A DNA stretch of 64,000 bases from Candidatus Saccharimonadota bacterium (GCA_017619315.1 JAFZSN010000003.1:1-64000); one strand, 5' to 3'; numbered from the stretch's first letter, positions 17,349-25,991 are shown. The notes: generated by a model not told the origin, from the letters alone. Made by a program: numbers and translations.

Positions 17349-17888
17349 TCATCTCACACCCTCCTTAGATTTTTCCATAATTAAACTACAAAACGCCTCA
17401 TCGCTAACTAAAGATTTACATATCGAGAGGCACTCTTCCTCGCTAATAGGTCGAAACTCATCGCCGTAGGAGAGATAGTATCTGTACACTAACCTTACCT
17501 CGAGAACAAAGCTGTGGTCAATATACTCATACCAACAAGAGTTTTCAACCGGCCCCTCGATCTCCACGCGTTTTTCAAGGAAACATTTTATCCAGCCATC
17601 ATCATCGCATTGAGCCCAACCCTCATAACTCTCGGCCACAAGACTTTCCTTATTCTTATAGTCAAGGTTGCAAGACACGGTCTCAGCATAATCGGCAAGA
17701 TAAATCGTCACCTCATCCTCATTAAAGTCCTCGCAGCTAATCCTTAACAAAAAATAAGAATCATCATCAAGCTTCTCCTTTCCTGCTGCTATTTTCTTTC
17801 GGCATTCCATCAACTCCGAAAAGAATTCTTCAATCTCCTTACCAGCCGCATACTTATTCCTAACTGTCACTTCTGTCATAATTCCCAT
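17349..17888 (-). CDS. Hypothetical acidic small protein of the leader-RNA island
   Basis: 179 residues from the chosen ATG (MGIMTEVTVRNKY). The frame is open 30 codons further, but AAAGGAG lies 7 nt before this ATG, and the upstream part overlaps a conserved RNA leader, so the shorter start is preferred. The protein is soluble, acidic and Tyr/Cys-rich in the second half; SYFLLRISCEDFNEDEVTIYL and SFVLEVRLVYRYYLSYGDEF suggest beta strands. I do not recognise a family. Its leader (17940-18023) matches that of the gene at 18761 although the proteins are unrelated by eye. Confidence 0.6.
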   Translation of the reverse strand: MGIMTEVTVRNKYAAGKEIEEFFSELMECRKKIAAGKEKLDDDSYFLLRISCEDFNEDEVTIYLADYAETVSCNLDYKNKESLVAESYEGWAQCDDDGWIKCFLEKRVEIEGPVENSCWYEYIDHSFVLEVRLVYRYYLSYGDEFRPISEEECLSICKSLVSDEAFCSLIMEKSKEGVR

Positions 17889-17939
17889 ATCATTCTCCTT
17901 TACAATAATCTTCCTTTTAATTTGATGTCGCGTCGAAAA

Positions 17940-18023
17940 TAGCAGAGGCTGCGGACGTTTTAAGAGGACGCGCTCCAAAACGTTTTAATGCAAAGTTCTC
18001 TGCTAGGGCTCATCACCCAATAT
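17940..18023 (-). ncRNA. Conserved structured leader RNA, copy A
   Basis: Lies 52 nt upstream of the 179-aa gene. Compared with copy B it keeps three blocks: ATATTGGGTGATGAGCCC, CTTTGCATTAAA and CCGCAGCCT. The last two bracket a 29-nt hairpin (17955-17983) of the same length in both copies; its outer pairs here are ACGTTTT/AAAACGT. The first block can form GGGT-GATGA-GCCC. In copy A, TAGCAGA (17999-18005) can also pair with TCTGCTA (17940-17946). Probably a cis-regulatory element or riboswitch-like RNA; no known class is recognised. Confidence 0.65.
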
Positions 18024-18043
18024 TCAGTTAAAGCCTAGCCTAC

Positions 18044-18286
18044 CTAGAAGAAATCAAAGTTGTCGCCATCATCGTCACAGTAGACTCCATTCCCCACGTG
18101 GTTCATTTTAAACGGCGAACCGCAACAATCACCACGGTCATCGCGAGGTCCGGATTCGTCACAACCGCTGTGTTCCGGATGAAAAACAACAATGAGCTTC
18201 TTTTTCTTTTTCGGTTTATTATTGTCCATACTTTCTCTCCTTTTCGTACTCCTATCAACTCTACAAATAGTATTCTCCTTAATCAT
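18044..18286 (-). CDS. Small Cys/Asp-rich hypothetical protein
   Basis: 80 residues from ATG at 18286, which has AGAAGGAGG 5 nt upstream, or 61 residues from ATG at 18229, which has AAAGGAG; the two starts are in frame and both have good ribosome sites. From the inner start: a lysine run (KPKKKKK), a beta-like stretch LIVVFHPEH, then four cysteines (SGC, GDCCG, GVYCDDD) and an acidic Phe-rich tail (DNFDFF). It may bind metal. Leader A begins 20 bp after its stop, so it could share a transcript with the 179-aa gene. No family recognised. Confidence 0.5.
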   Translation of the reverse strand: MIKENTICRVDRSTKRRESMDNNKPKKKKKLIVVFHPEHSGCDESGPRDDRGDCCGSPFKMNHVGNGVYCDDDGDNFDFF

Positions 18287-18482
18287 ATTTCCTCCTTCTA
18301 AAACCAAAAACAGCTTCGCATTACATTGCGCATTCTTAACTTTTTTAAAGATCCATACTTTAACCCCCAAAGCATCTACCCAATTTATAATTATAACACA
18401 CAGACCATTACAAGTCAATAGTAATACAATAATACTAAACATAAACTATTTTAGCAGATTGGGACAAAATCCAAAAACCCTA

Positions 18483-18511
18483 TTGACACAAATATAACAC
18501 AATGGTATAAT
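18483..18511 (+). promoter_or_regulatory. Consensus promoter of the leader-B transcript
   Basis: TTGACA, exactly 17 bp, TATAAT. Transcription would begin near 18518, giving a 5' UTR of about 240 nt before the ATG at 18761. The first part of that UTR holds an A/T hairpin (TATCAAA/TTTGATA) and a nested hairpin ATAAC-agt-GTTAT near 18562. Confidence 0.85.
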
Positions 18512-18633
18512 ATCAAAGTTTGATATTATTATTAAAAGCATCTTAAAAACTGGAATAACAGTGTTATGAGAATGTTTTTAATATCTTTCAAATATCCCCA
18601 AAAATAAGTGGGAGCCCCTAGCGGGTCTAAGAC

Positions 18634-18712
18634 ATATTGGGTGATGAGCCCCTCTGAATGAGCTTTGCATTAAAGTGTTTCAGGGGTACGTCCCCCTGTT
18701 CACCCGCAGCCT
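18634..18712 (+). ncRNA. Conserved structured leader RNA, copy B
   Basis: Second copy of the leader described at 17940, in opposite orientation, 49 nt before the 137-aa gene. The three conserved blocks are identical to copy A with one 1-nt length difference. The 29-nt hairpin (18675-18703) pairs through GTG/CAC and CAGGGG/CCCCTG, different bases from copy A but the same position and length, which is the pattern of compensatory change. A related GAGCCCCTAGCGGG string lies just upstream at 18612. Confidence 0.7.
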
Positions 18713-18760
18713 TCACCGTATCTTGACGAACATGTAAATTCACAAAAAAGGAGAGAAAGA

Positions 18761-19174
18761 ATGAGATATAAAATAATTTCAGACTATTATGACGGCAGGG
18801 ACTCAGACCATGAATTTAAGGGCTTCGTGAGAGCTGAGGACCTGAATGCATTCGTAGTTTACCTCAAAGCATGTGGGTTCGTCGGAAGGTTCAAAAAGAA
18901 TAAAGGATGTTATTGTCGGGAGTTGGATCCTGGTTGGCTCGACCATCATGGAAACCACATCCATACGATAAAAATCATCCCATACAAAGAACCGAAGACA
19001 TTAACCCCGAACGACTGGAATAATATGATCGAGTCGTTCAACGAGTCAAACTACTACGAGCAAATCAGTCCAGGATACTACAGATGGAAAGACATTGAAT
19101 CAGAGGACGACGAAGAAGATATAGAAGAATATTTAAGAAAGGAGCTTGGGCAATCACTAATAGACTATATTTGA
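18761..19174 (+). CDS. Hypothetical protein downstream of leader B
   Basis: 137 residues, start supported by AAAGGAG 6-7 nt upstream. Soluble, Tyr/Asp/His-rich: YYDGRDSDHEFKGFVRAEDL, a cysteine pair (GCYC, about 47-50), DHHGNHIHTIKIIPYKEP, then an acidic helical tail (SEDDEEDIEEYLRKEL). The HxH-rich stretch could bind metal. No known family is recognised. It belongs to the transcript from the promoter at 18483 and is followed by a 22-codon frame and a terminator. Confidence 0.65.
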   Translation: MRYKIISDYYDGRDSDHEFKGFVRAEDLNAFVVYLKACGFVGRFKKNKGCYCRELDPGWLDHHGNHIHTIKIIPYKEPKTLTPNDWNNMIESFNESNYYEQISPGYYRWKDIESEDDEEDIEEYLRKELGQSLIDYI

Positions 19175-19187
19175 AAGGAGATAAAAA

Positions 19188-19256
19188 ATGTATAATATTC
19201 ACTGTTATCCAGTAACCAAAAGGGTCCTGGCTAGCCAGGGTCCCTTTTTGTTGTAA
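19188..19256 (+). CDS. 22-residue frame overlapping a terminator
   Basis: GAAAGGAG lies 7 nt before an ATG that opens 22 codons, starting MYNIHCYPVTKRV and ending after the stem-loop at 19221-19250. The strong ribosome site argues that it is translated, but translating through the hairpin would affect termination, so this may be a regulatory mini-gene or a decayed gene start. No family can be assigned. Confidence 0.35.
   Translation: MYNIHCYPVTKRVLASQGPFLL
19221..19250 (+). terminator. Strong intrinsic terminator
   Basis: GGG-T-CCTGGCTAGCCAGG-GT-CCC stem followed by TTTTT, ending the leader-B transcript. Confidence 0.85.
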
Positions 19257-19289
19257 AACCATCTTTCGCAATATGTTATAATATACTTT

Positions 19290-19679
19290 ATGAACAGCAA
19301 AAAAGGCTTTACAGTTCTAGAACTCATCATCGTGGCAATCTTTGCTTCCCTACTTTTGATTCTGTTCTTCGTCCAAAAGTCCAACATCGACGCTATGGAG
19401 CGTGACGAAGACCGCAAGACCGCCATCAACGCCATGTACTACGCTATCGAGGAAGGCTTCTACAAAGAACACGGCTATTACCCAGATACCATCTCCGAGG
19501 ACAATATCAAAGTCATTGACCCAGCTCTCTGGACTGATCCTACCGGCATCAATCTCGGCACCGGCGGCAGCTCCTACTCATACGAAGCCGCTAACTGCAA
19601 AGAGGGCAAATGTAAAGAATACACTTTGAAGGCCACTCTCGAAAAAGAAGACGACTACATCAAACACAACCGCAACTAA
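19290..19679 (+). CDS. Type IV prepilin-like protein
   Basis: 129 residues with a class III signal: KKG|FTVLELIIVAIF, cleavage expected after Gly6, Phe1 and Glu5 of the mature form present, followed by a hydrophobic helix. The C-terminal globular part includes GYYPDTISEDNI and TGINLGTGGSSYSYEA, as in T2SS/T4P pseudopilins. After cleavage by a prepilin peptidase (not in the window) it would be assembled by PilB. TATAAT at 19277-19282 lies 7 nt before the ATG, implying leaderless mRNA. Confidence 0.88.
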   Translation: MNSKKGFTVLELIIVAIFASLLLILFFVQKSNIDAMERDEDRKTAINAMYYAIEEGFYKEHGYYPDTISEDNIKVIDPALWTDPTGINLGTGGSSYSYEAANCKEGKCKEYTLKATLEKEDDYIKHNRN

Positions 19680-19690
19680 AGAATCATCTT

Positions 19691-19717
19691 AAAAGCCCGA
19701 ATTACTTTCGGGCTTTT
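19691..19717. terminator. Bidirectional intrinsic terminator
   Basis: AAAAGCCCGAA paired with TTCGGGCTTTT between convergent genes. Confidence 0.92.
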
Positions 19718-20286
19718 CTCACTACGGTCTTTTCTTTTGCATCCGAAATTAGATCAGTCACCGCCCTAAGCTCAGCTGGCTTAATGTCAGAATATTTAAA
19801 AGTATACGTGGTTTCCTCACCCACCGTCGCGAGACGCAGCGTCCCATAGCGGAACAACTTCTGCCAAAGGTTTTCCTGCCTAAAGCTCGCATCTTCCACC
19901 GAGAACAAATCAATCACATTAATCGATGTCGACACCGGCGAGTTCATCACCATCTGAATCGCTCGTTTATTTGTAATATATAGCTTATTACCATAATAAA
20001 TCTTGAGCGCCAAAAGCAAAAATAGAAAATTCGCTGCAAGCAAAGAAAACAAAATAATCGACAAGAAATTCCTACCCATATCATCAAGCTGCGATTGCCC
20101 TATGAGAACAAGCAAAAACCCTAGCAAGATAAAAATCAGCCCCGCAACGGCTACCACCCATATCATCGTAAATGCTATTTTTGCCCGCCTAAAGAAAAAT
20201 TCAACGTATTCATCCTCTTCTAATTTCAACCCCGGAAAGTCCTTCTGGCTCCTACTGTGTCTAATTTTCACCAAAGATTCATCCAT
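19702..20286 (-). CDS. PH-domain (bPH2/YdbS-like) membrane protein
   Basis: 194 residues. Two hydrophobic segments (about 35-60 and 69-92) are followed by a bacterial pleckstrin-homology domain: LYITNKRAIQMV and FGTLRLATVG-like RYGTLRLATVGEETTYTF are hallmarks. Such proteins sit in the cytoplasmic membrane; the function is mostly unknown. AAAGGAG is 7 nt before the ATG, with TATAAT just upstream. It shares the strand with ruvB but has its own promoter between them. Confidence 0.82.
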   Translation of the reverse strand: MDESLVKIRHSRSQKDFPGLKLEEDEYVEFFFRRAKIAFTMIWVVAVAGLIFILLGFLLVLIGQSQLDDMGRNFLSIILFSLLAANFLFLLLALKIYYGNKLYITNKRAIQMVMNSPVSTSINVIDLFSVEDASFRQENLWQKLFRYGTLRLATVGEETTYTFKYSDIKPAELRAVTDLISDAKEKTVVRKARK

Positions 20287-20304
20287 ATAGACTCCTTTTT
20301 CCTA

Positions 20305-21324
20305 TTATAACTTAATCTGGGGGTTTTGTAAATATTTCTTCCCCTTTTCAGTCACCACTCTCCCCTTAGGAGTCCTCATGATAAGCCCCATTTGCATCAA
20401 ATATGGCTCATAAAAATCTTCAATCGTCGCGGCTTCATCACCAGTAAGGGCCGCTATGGTTGTAAGCCCCACCGGCCGATCGCCATAATTCTCGTACATC
20501 AGCCTCAACATATTCCTATCCGCCGGATCAAGCCCAAGCGAATCTATCTCCATTAGTCCAAGCGCGTCAGTCGCCACTTTCTTATCAATAATCCCGTCGC
20601 CATTCACATCCGCATAGTCTCTCACTCGCTTAAACAAACGGTTTGCAATTCTAGGCGTAAGGCGCGACCGCGTCGCGAGAAGTTCCGTTGCTTCTGGTTC
20701 AATTTTCGTCTTCAAAATCCCCGATGTCCTCTTAATAATCTGCTCAATTTCCGGCTCTTTATAGTATTCAAGCCGATGAATAATTCCAAACCTATCCCTA
20801 AGCGGCCCCGCCAGAGACCCAGTCCTCGTCGTCGCACCAATCACTGTAAACTTCGGTAAATCAAGTCTCACCGAACGCGCCGCCGGCCCCTTTCCGATCA
20901 CGATGTCCAATTTATAATCTTCCATCGCCGAGTAAAGCACCTCTTCCACTGTCCGACGCAAACGATGAATCTCATCTATAAATAGCACGTCGCCATCTTT
21001 CAAATTGGTCAAAATCGACGCTAGATCCCCCGCCCGCTCAATCGCCGGCCCCGAAGTTACCCTAAGAGACGCCGACAGTTCATGCGCGATCACTCCCGCC
21101 ATCGTAGTCTTACCAAGCCCCGGTGGCCCATACAATAATACGTGGTCAAGCGTCGAGCCATCAGCCCGCTTCTTCACCGCTTCAATAGCCAGTTTCAAAT
21201 TATTCTTGAGGTGTTCCTGCCCGATATACTCATCAAAAGTCACCGGCCGAAGACTGATTTCAATCTTCTCCTCTTCCGCATCATCACGAGCCGCCGTCGG
21301 CTCCACTAACCTCTCTATTGCCAT
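20305..21324 (-). CDS. ruvB: Holliday junction branch migration helicase RuvB
   Basis: 339 residues, normal length. AAA+ motor with Walker [10 protein letters not shown] (about 66-74), Walker [12 protein letters not shown], sensor GATTRTG, arginine-finger region GPLRDRFG and the C-terminal winged helix ([16 protein letters not shown]). It drives RuvA-bound junctions during recombination. RuvA and RuvC are not adjacent. TATAAT at 21331-21336 lies 6 nt before the ATG (leaderless). Confidence 0.97.
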   Translation of the reverse strand: MAIERLVEPTAARDDAEEEKIEISLRPVTFDEYIGQEHLKNNLKLAIEAVKKRADGSTLDHVLLYGPPGLGKTTMAGVIAHELSASLRVTSGPAIERAGDLASILTNLKDGDVLFIDEIHRLRRTVEEVLYSAMEDYKLDIVIGKGPAARSVRLDLPKFTVIGATTRTGSLAGPLRDRFGIIHRLEYYKEPEIEQIIKRTSGILKTKIEPEATELLATRSRLTPRIANRLFKRVRDYADVNGDGIIDKKVATDALGLMEIDSLGLDPADRNMLRLMYENYGDRPVGLTTIAALTGDEAATIEDFYEPYLMQMGLIMRTPKGRVVTEKGKKYLQNPQIKL

Positions 21325-21398
21325 ACATACATTATACTACACCTATAGGTGGTTACAAACTTTTTAAAAAGTTTATAACCACCTCTGTTTTAGCACTC

Positions 21399-21427
21399 TT
21401 GCATTATGACTGCCAGTATGCTACAAT
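21399..21427 (+). promoter_or_regulatory. dnaK promoter
   Basis: TTGCAT, 17-bp spacer, TACAAT, ending 10 bp before the CIRCE operator. A lone CIRCE half-site TTAGCACTC overlaps its left end (21390-21398). Confidence 0.75.
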
Positions 21428-21436
21428 AGATAGTAA

Positions 21437-21463
21437 TTAGCACTCACACACTCCGAGTGCCAA
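21437..21463 (+). promoter_or_regulatory. CIRCE operator (HrcA site) of dnaK
   Basis: TTAGCACTC-N9-GAGTGCCAA, eight of nine arm positions matching the consensus inverted repeat. HrcA bound here at normal temperature blocks dnaK transcription. hrcA itself is not in the window. Confidence 0.92.
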
Positions 21464-21489
21464 CACAATTTAAAAGAAAGTGAGGATAA

Positions 21490-23385
21490 ATGAGTAAAAT
21501 AATCGGTATTGACCTCGGTACTACTAACAGTGCCTTTGCCTACATGGTTGCAGGCAAGCCCGAAGTTATCACAAACGCCGAAGGCGATCGCACTACTCCA
21601 TCAGTAGTTGCCGTCACCAAAAAAGGCGAAAGATTAGTGGGTAAGGTCGCTCAGCGCCAACGCGTCACTAATCCAAAGAACACTATTTATGGTATTAAGC
21701 GCCTCATCGGTCGTAAATTCACCGACAAAGAAGTCGAACGCGACAAAGAAATCAGCCCATACAAAATCGTAAAGAAAGGCAACGGCGTCGCTGTTGAAAT
21801 GGACGGTAAAGAATACACTCCAGAAGAAATCAGCGCCATGGTCCTTTCCAAGATCAAAGCTGACGCCGAAGCTTTCCTTGGCGAGCCAGTCACCGAAGCT
21901 ATCATTACTGTCCCAGCTTATTTCGACGACTCTCAGCGCCAAGCTACCAAAGATGCTGGTAAAATCGCCGGTCTCGAAGTAAAAAGAATTATCAACGAGC
22001 CAACCGCCGCAGCTCTCGCTTACGGCCTCGAATCTAAGAAAGACGAAAAAATCGTTGTCTTCGACCTCGGTGGTGGTACATTTGATGTTTCCATCCTTGA
22101 GCTCGGTGACGGCGTCTTCGAAGTAATGTCCACCAACGGTGATACCCACCTCGGTGGTGAAGATTTCGACAACGTTATCGTTAACTTCCTAGTCGACGAA
22201 TTCAAGAAAGAATCCGGTATCGACATCAAAAAAGACGCTGCCGCTATGCAACGCGTCAAGGACGAAGCCGAGAAAGCCAAGAAGGAACTGTCGAGCTCAA
22301 CTTCAACCGACATCAACCTTCCTTTCCTTTCCGCCGACGAAGATGGTCCAAAGCATTTTGAATACACTTTGACCCGTGCCAAGCTCGAAGAATTGGTAAA
22401 TGATCTCTTGGAGCGCCTCGAAGAGCCAGTCAAGAAAGCTTTGAAAGACGCCAAGCTCGACACCAAAGATATCGACGAAGTCGTCATGGTCGGTGGTATG
22501 ACTCGTATGCCAGCCGTCATCGAAAAGGTCAAGAAAATCTTCGGCAAAGACCCGATGCAGGGCGTCAACCCTGACGAAGTCGTAGCCGTAGGTGCTGCCA
22601 TCCAAGGCGGTGTCCTCCAGGGCGACGTCAAGGATATCCTTCTTCTCGATGTCACTCCGCTAACTCTCGGTATCGAGACCATGGGCGGCGTCCGCACCCC
22701 ATTGATTGATCGTAACACCACTATTCCGACTTCCAAATCCGAAGTCTTCTCTACCGCTTCCGACAACCAGCCACAGGTCGAAATCCACGTCCTCCAAGGC
22801 GAACGCGAATTTGCCGCCGACAACAAATCGCTCGGCCGCTTCATCTTGGACGGTATCGCTCCGGCCCCACGTGGTGTCCCACAAATCGAAGTCACCTTTA
22901 ACCTCGATGCAAACGGTATCTTGAACGTTACCGCCAAGGATAAAGGCACCGGCAAAGAGCAGTCCATCACCATCCAAAACTCTGGCAACATGAGCAAAGA
23001 TGATATCGAAGAAGCTCGCAAAGAAGCCGAAGCCCACGCCGACGAGGACAAGAAAAAGCGCGATTCTATCGACGCCAAGAACCACCTAGAAAATGCCATC
23101 TATCAAGCCGAAAAAATGCCGACTGAGTACAAGGACAAGATATCAGACGACGACAAAGAAACTATCAAGAAAGCCGTCGAAGAAGCAAAGAAAGTCCTAG
23201 AAGATGCCGACGCCGACAAGGATAAATACGAAGAAGCTGCCAAAGAATTAGGCGACAAGATCATGCCAATCGGCGCTAAGCTCTATCAGGCAGCATCGGA
23301 TGACGACAAAAAAGATGACGACAAAGACAAAAAATCATCAAAGTCTGACGACGAACCAGTCGAAGGCGAAGTAGTCGACAAATAA
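21490..23385 (+). CDS. dnaK: Molecular chaperone DnaK (Hsp70)
   Basis: 631 residues. N-terminal ATPase begins [15 protein letters not shown], with phosphate motif [16 protein letters not shown] and linker [18 protein letters not shown]; the substrate-binding and lid domains follow. The tail is a Lys/Asp-rich run ([14 protein letters not shown]) ending EGEVVDK. It folds proteins with DnaJ and GrpE. Controlled by the CIRCE site 27 bp upstream; GAAAGTGAGGA provides the ribosome site. grpE and dnaJ are not adjacent; dnaJ is 33 kb away with its own CIRCE. Confidence 0.98.
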   Translation: MSKIIGIDLGTTNSAFAYMVAGKPEVITNAEGDRTTPSVVAVTKKGERLVGKVAQRQRVTNPKNTIYGIKRLIGRKFTDKEVERDKEISPYKIVKKGNGVAVEMDGKEYTPEEISAMVLSKIKADAEAFLGEPVTEAIITVPAYFDDSQRQATKDAGKIAGLEVKRIINEPTAAALAYGLESKKDEKIVVFDLGGGTFDVSILELGDGVFEVMSTNGDTHLGGEDFDNVIVNFLVDEFKKESGIDIKKDAAAMQRVKDEAEKAKKELSSSTSTDINLPFLSADEDGPKHFEYTLTRAKLEELVNDLLERLEEPVKKALKDAKLDTKDIDEVVMVGGMTRMPAVIEKVKKIFGKDPMQGVNPDEVVAVGAAIQGGVLQGDVKDILLLDVTPLTLGIETMGGVRTPLIDRNTTIPTSKSEVFSTASDNQPQVEIHVLQGEREFAADNKSLGRFILDGIAPAPRGVPQIEVTFNLDANGILNVTAKDKGTGKEQSITIQNSGNMSKDDIEEARKEAEAHADEDKKKRDSIDAKNHLENAIYQAEKMPTEYKDKISDDDKETIKKAVEEAKKVLEDADADKDKYEEAAKELGDKIMPIGAKLYQAASDDDKKDDDKDKKSSKSDDEPVEGEVVDK

Positions 23386-23404
23386 TCGACTAAGTCCACA
23401 TAAA

Positions 23405-23432
23405 GCAAGGCCCCAAAAAGGCCTTGTTTTTT
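23405..23432 (+). terminator. dnaK terminator
   Basis: CAAGGCC-ccaaaaa-GGCCTTG followed by TTTTTT. Confidence 0.93.
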
Positions 23433-23478
23433 GCTTCCACCCCTCACGTTCTACTCTATTCCGTGGTATAATTAACCT

Positions 23479-24234
23479 ATGAAAATCATCTTCCCAGAAA
23501 TCACTAGTAACGCTTTTGCAAAAAAAGCCACCGAATCATTCCCCGACATCGAATTTATCCCGGCCGACAATCTCGACCAAGCCACCGAACTGCTCACGAA
23601 GGGCGAAGCCGATTCCATGATCTCCGGCCTCGACTATTCTTCCCGCGACGTCGTCCTAGCTTGTAAAGCCAAAATCCCTCTAAAATCCAAATACTTCTCT
23701 AGCTGCTTCATCTGCGAAAAAGACGGCCAAACTCTCGCTATCGCCGACGGCGGCATCAATAAGATCCCTACCGAAGAACAGCTCTATACAATCGTCGAAG
23801 ACACCGCCACTACTTACGAAAACTTCACCAGCAACACTCCAAAAATCGCCATGCTTTCCTATTCTACCTACGGCTCTGGCGGCAAAAACCCAGACTTAGA
23901 CAAAATAAAATCAGTTATCGTGAGAATCCGTGAGAATCACCCAGACTGGCTCATCGATGGCGAAATGCAGCTCGACGCCGCCGTGAACCCTCGCGTCGCC
24001 GACAAGAAGACCCCAGACGGCCCACTCGAAGGCGCAGCCAACATCCTCATCACCCCAGATCTTAATTCCGGCAATATCCTCTATAAATCCCTCGAACAGT
24101 TTGGCGGATTCACCATCGCCGGCCCTATCATCCAAGGTTTCGAAATTCCTCTCGCCGATCTTTCACGAGGTAGCACGATCGAAGACACCATTTTGACAAT
24201 CAAAGTTATTAGTAAACAGTTAAAGGAGGACTAA
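23479..24234 (+). CDS. Phosphate acetyltransferase-like (PTA/PTB family), short
   Basis: 251 residues against about 320 for a full Pta catalytic domain. The C-terminal half is well conserved: AMLSYSTYGSG, DGEMQLDAAVNPRVA, ANILITPDLNSGNILYKSLEQFGG, GPIIQGFEIPLADLSRGST. The N-terminal half is shorter and more divergent. The family interconverts acyl-CoA and acyl-phosphate; without an acetate kinase nearby its role is unclear. TATAAT lies 6 nt before the ATG. The stop abuts the glmM start with no gap, so the two are one operon. Confidence 0.82.
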   Translation: MKIIFPEITSNAFAKKATESFPDIEFIPADNLDQATELLTKGEADSMISGLDYSSRDVVLACKAKIPLKSKYFSSCFICEKDGQTLAIADGGINKIPTEEQLYTIVEDTATTYENFTSNTPKIAMLSYSTYGSGGKNPDLDKIKSVIVRIRENHPDWLIDGEMQLDAAVNPRVADKKTPDGPLEGAANILITPDLNSGNILYKSLEQFGGFTIAGPIIQGFEIPLADLSRGSTIEDTILTIKVISKQLKED

Positions 24235-25551
24235 ATGGACCATTTTGGCACCGACGGCATTCGTGGTAAAGCCGACCAATTCGATTTAACATTCATCGTG
24301 TCAATCATAGAAGGCCTCGTCGACTACGCCGGCGATAACATCAAAGTACTAATCGGTGGTGATACCCGCGAATCCAGCGAATGGATTTTGCGCGACCTAG
24401 AAATCGCCCTCGAAACCTTCGGCATCGAATACTCCAGCGTCAACGTCCTTTCCACTCCCGCTATCAACTACTGTTTCTACGAAATGGGCTACGATTTCGC
24501 TATCGACGTCACCGCCAGCCACAATCCATACACCGACAACGGCATCAAAGTCTTCGAACGCGGCGACGGCCAAGGTATCAAACTCTGCGAAAAAGGCCGC
24601 AAAGCCATCGAGAAATCCTTAAAAGAACCCAAAGAATACAACATTATTTCCCCTAGCCCCCGCGAAGACCTCCAAACCGAGGCAATCGATATTTACAAAA
24701 AACACCTATTAGATTACGTCCAACCGGCAGATTTCACGGGCCTTCATCTTGGCCTCGACTGCGCCAACGGCGCCACTAGCGTCATCAGCAGTTCTCTTTT
24801 CGAACAACTCGGCGCCAAGGTCAAACGCATCCACGCCGACCCTCATTACGGCACCAAAATCAACAAAAACTGCGGTAGCACTCATCTCGAATCACTGAGG
24901 AAAACTGTCCTAGACAACCATCTCGATTTCGGTATCGCCTTCGACGGCGACGGCGATCGCTGTATGTTCATTGACGAAAAAGGTGGCGTTGTCGATGGCG
25001 ACCAAGTCATCGCCATTCTAGCTGAATATCTCAAATTAGATACTGTAGCCACCACCGTCATGGTCAACCAAGGCTTCATCAGCTGGGCCAAAAAGAACGG
25101 CATCAATATCGAAATCACCGCCGTTGGCGACACTAATGTCAAAATCGCCATGGACGAAAAGCACATCAAGCTCGGCGGCGAACAATCCGGCCACATCATC
25201 CTCCCAGGCGAAGCCACCGGCGACGGCATGCTAACTGCTCTCGTCCTCACTAAAATCATCTCCGAATCCAAGAAGACCCTAAGCGAACTAGCAAGCTCGT
25301 TCGTCAAATTCCCGCAAATCGTCGTCAACATGCCAGCAACCCCTGAGCAAAAAGCCAACCTCAAAGAAAAAGAGCCAGCGAAAAAGCTTCTCCTCGAATA
25401 CAGCGAAAAGCTAAAACCCATCGACGGCCGCCTTCTCGTCCGCCCATCCGGCACCGAATCTCTAATTCGTATCACTCTATGGGGCGACGATGAATCCACC
25501 ATCACCACTATGGCAAACGAACTTAAAGATAAACTAACGGAGATCCTATGA
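24235..25551 (+). CDS. glmM: Phosphoglucosamine mutase / phosphohexomutase
   Basis: 438 residues, typical length. Alpha-D-phosphohexomutase fold with the phosphoserine loop TASHNP (Ser95), metal loop DGDGDR (237-242), sugar-binding GEQSGH and phosphate-binding RPSGTES near the C-terminus. MDHFGTDGIRG at the start fits GlmM, which converts glucosamine-6-P to glucosamine-1-P for peptidoglycan; some relatives use mannose. GlmS is encoded at 30066 in the same window, supporting the GlmM call. GGAGG lies just before the ATG inside the preceding gene. Confidence 0.9.
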   Translation: MDHFGTDGIRGKADQFDLTFIVSIIEGLVDYAGDNIKVLIGGDTRESSEWILRDLEIALETFGIEYSSVNVLSTPAINYCFYEMGYDFAIDVTASHNPYTDNGIKVFERGDGQGIKLCEKGRKAIEKSLKEPKEYNIISPSPREDLQTEAIDIYKKHLLDYVQPADFTGLHLGLDCANGATSVISSSLFEQLGAKVKRIHADPHYGTKINKNCGSTHLESLRKTVLDNHLDFGIAFDGDGDRCMFIDEKGGVVDGDQVIAILAEYLKLDTVATTVMVNQGFISWAKKNGINIEITAVGDTNVKIAMDEKHIKLGGEQSGHIILPGEATGDGMLTALVLTKIISESKKTLSELASSFVKFPQIVVNMPATPEQKANLKEKEPAKKLLLEYSEKLKPIDGRLLVRPSGTESLIRITLWGDDESTITTMANELKDKLTEIL

Positions 25552-25991
25552 GAATTGAAACGCTAACAAAATACGACCAACAAACCGCCAACAGAGTCAG
25601 GGAACTCCTCATTCAATTATCCCGCAGCGGCAAAGATCGCGGCGAAATCCCAAAAGAATGGTTTGACGACCTTATCAACTCAAACAGCCACGACATGCTT
25701 CTCGCCCTCGACGACACTGACCGCATCGTCGGCATCGCCACCCTCTCCATCATCATAGGCCCCATCGTCAGAAAAGCCGCCTACCTCGAAGACTTCGTCA
25801 CCGATTCATCAGTCCGTGGCCAAGGCATCGGCAGCAAACTCTGGGAAGCTATGCTAACCTGGGCCAAAGAAAAAGGCTGCACCGAACTCTGCTTCACCTC
25901 AGGTCACGGCCGCGAAGCCGCCCAAGAGTTCTACAAGAAAAAAGGCGCCGAAATCTACGACACCAACTACTTCCGAAAAACTATCGATTAG
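25548..25991 (+). CDS. GNAT N-acetyltransferase
   Basis: 147 residues with a GNAT core: YLEDFVTDSSVRGQGIGSKLWEAM (acetyl-CoA loop RGQGIG, about 92-97) and the C-terminal FYKKKGAEIYDTNYFRK. It overlaps glmM by 4 bp (ATGA), so it is translated with it. The layout resembles GNA1-type glucosamine-phosphate acetyltransferases, and the neighbourhood makes an amino-sugar substrate plausible, but the family is too broad to be sure. It overlaps the convergent gene at 25981 by 11 bp. Confidence 0.8.
   Translation: MRIETLTKYDQQTANRVRELLIQLSRSGKDRGEIPKEWFDDLINSNSHDMLLALDDTDRIVGIATLSIIIGPIVRKAAYLEDFVTDSSVRGQGIGSKLWEAMLTWAKEKGCTELCFTSGHGREAAQEFYKKKGAEIYDTNYFRKTID

Noticed and set aside
22020..23099. 359-aa frame antisense to dnaK
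   Set aside because: It lies wholly inside dnaK with the mirror composition of a strongly coding strand and has no promoter or ribosome site.
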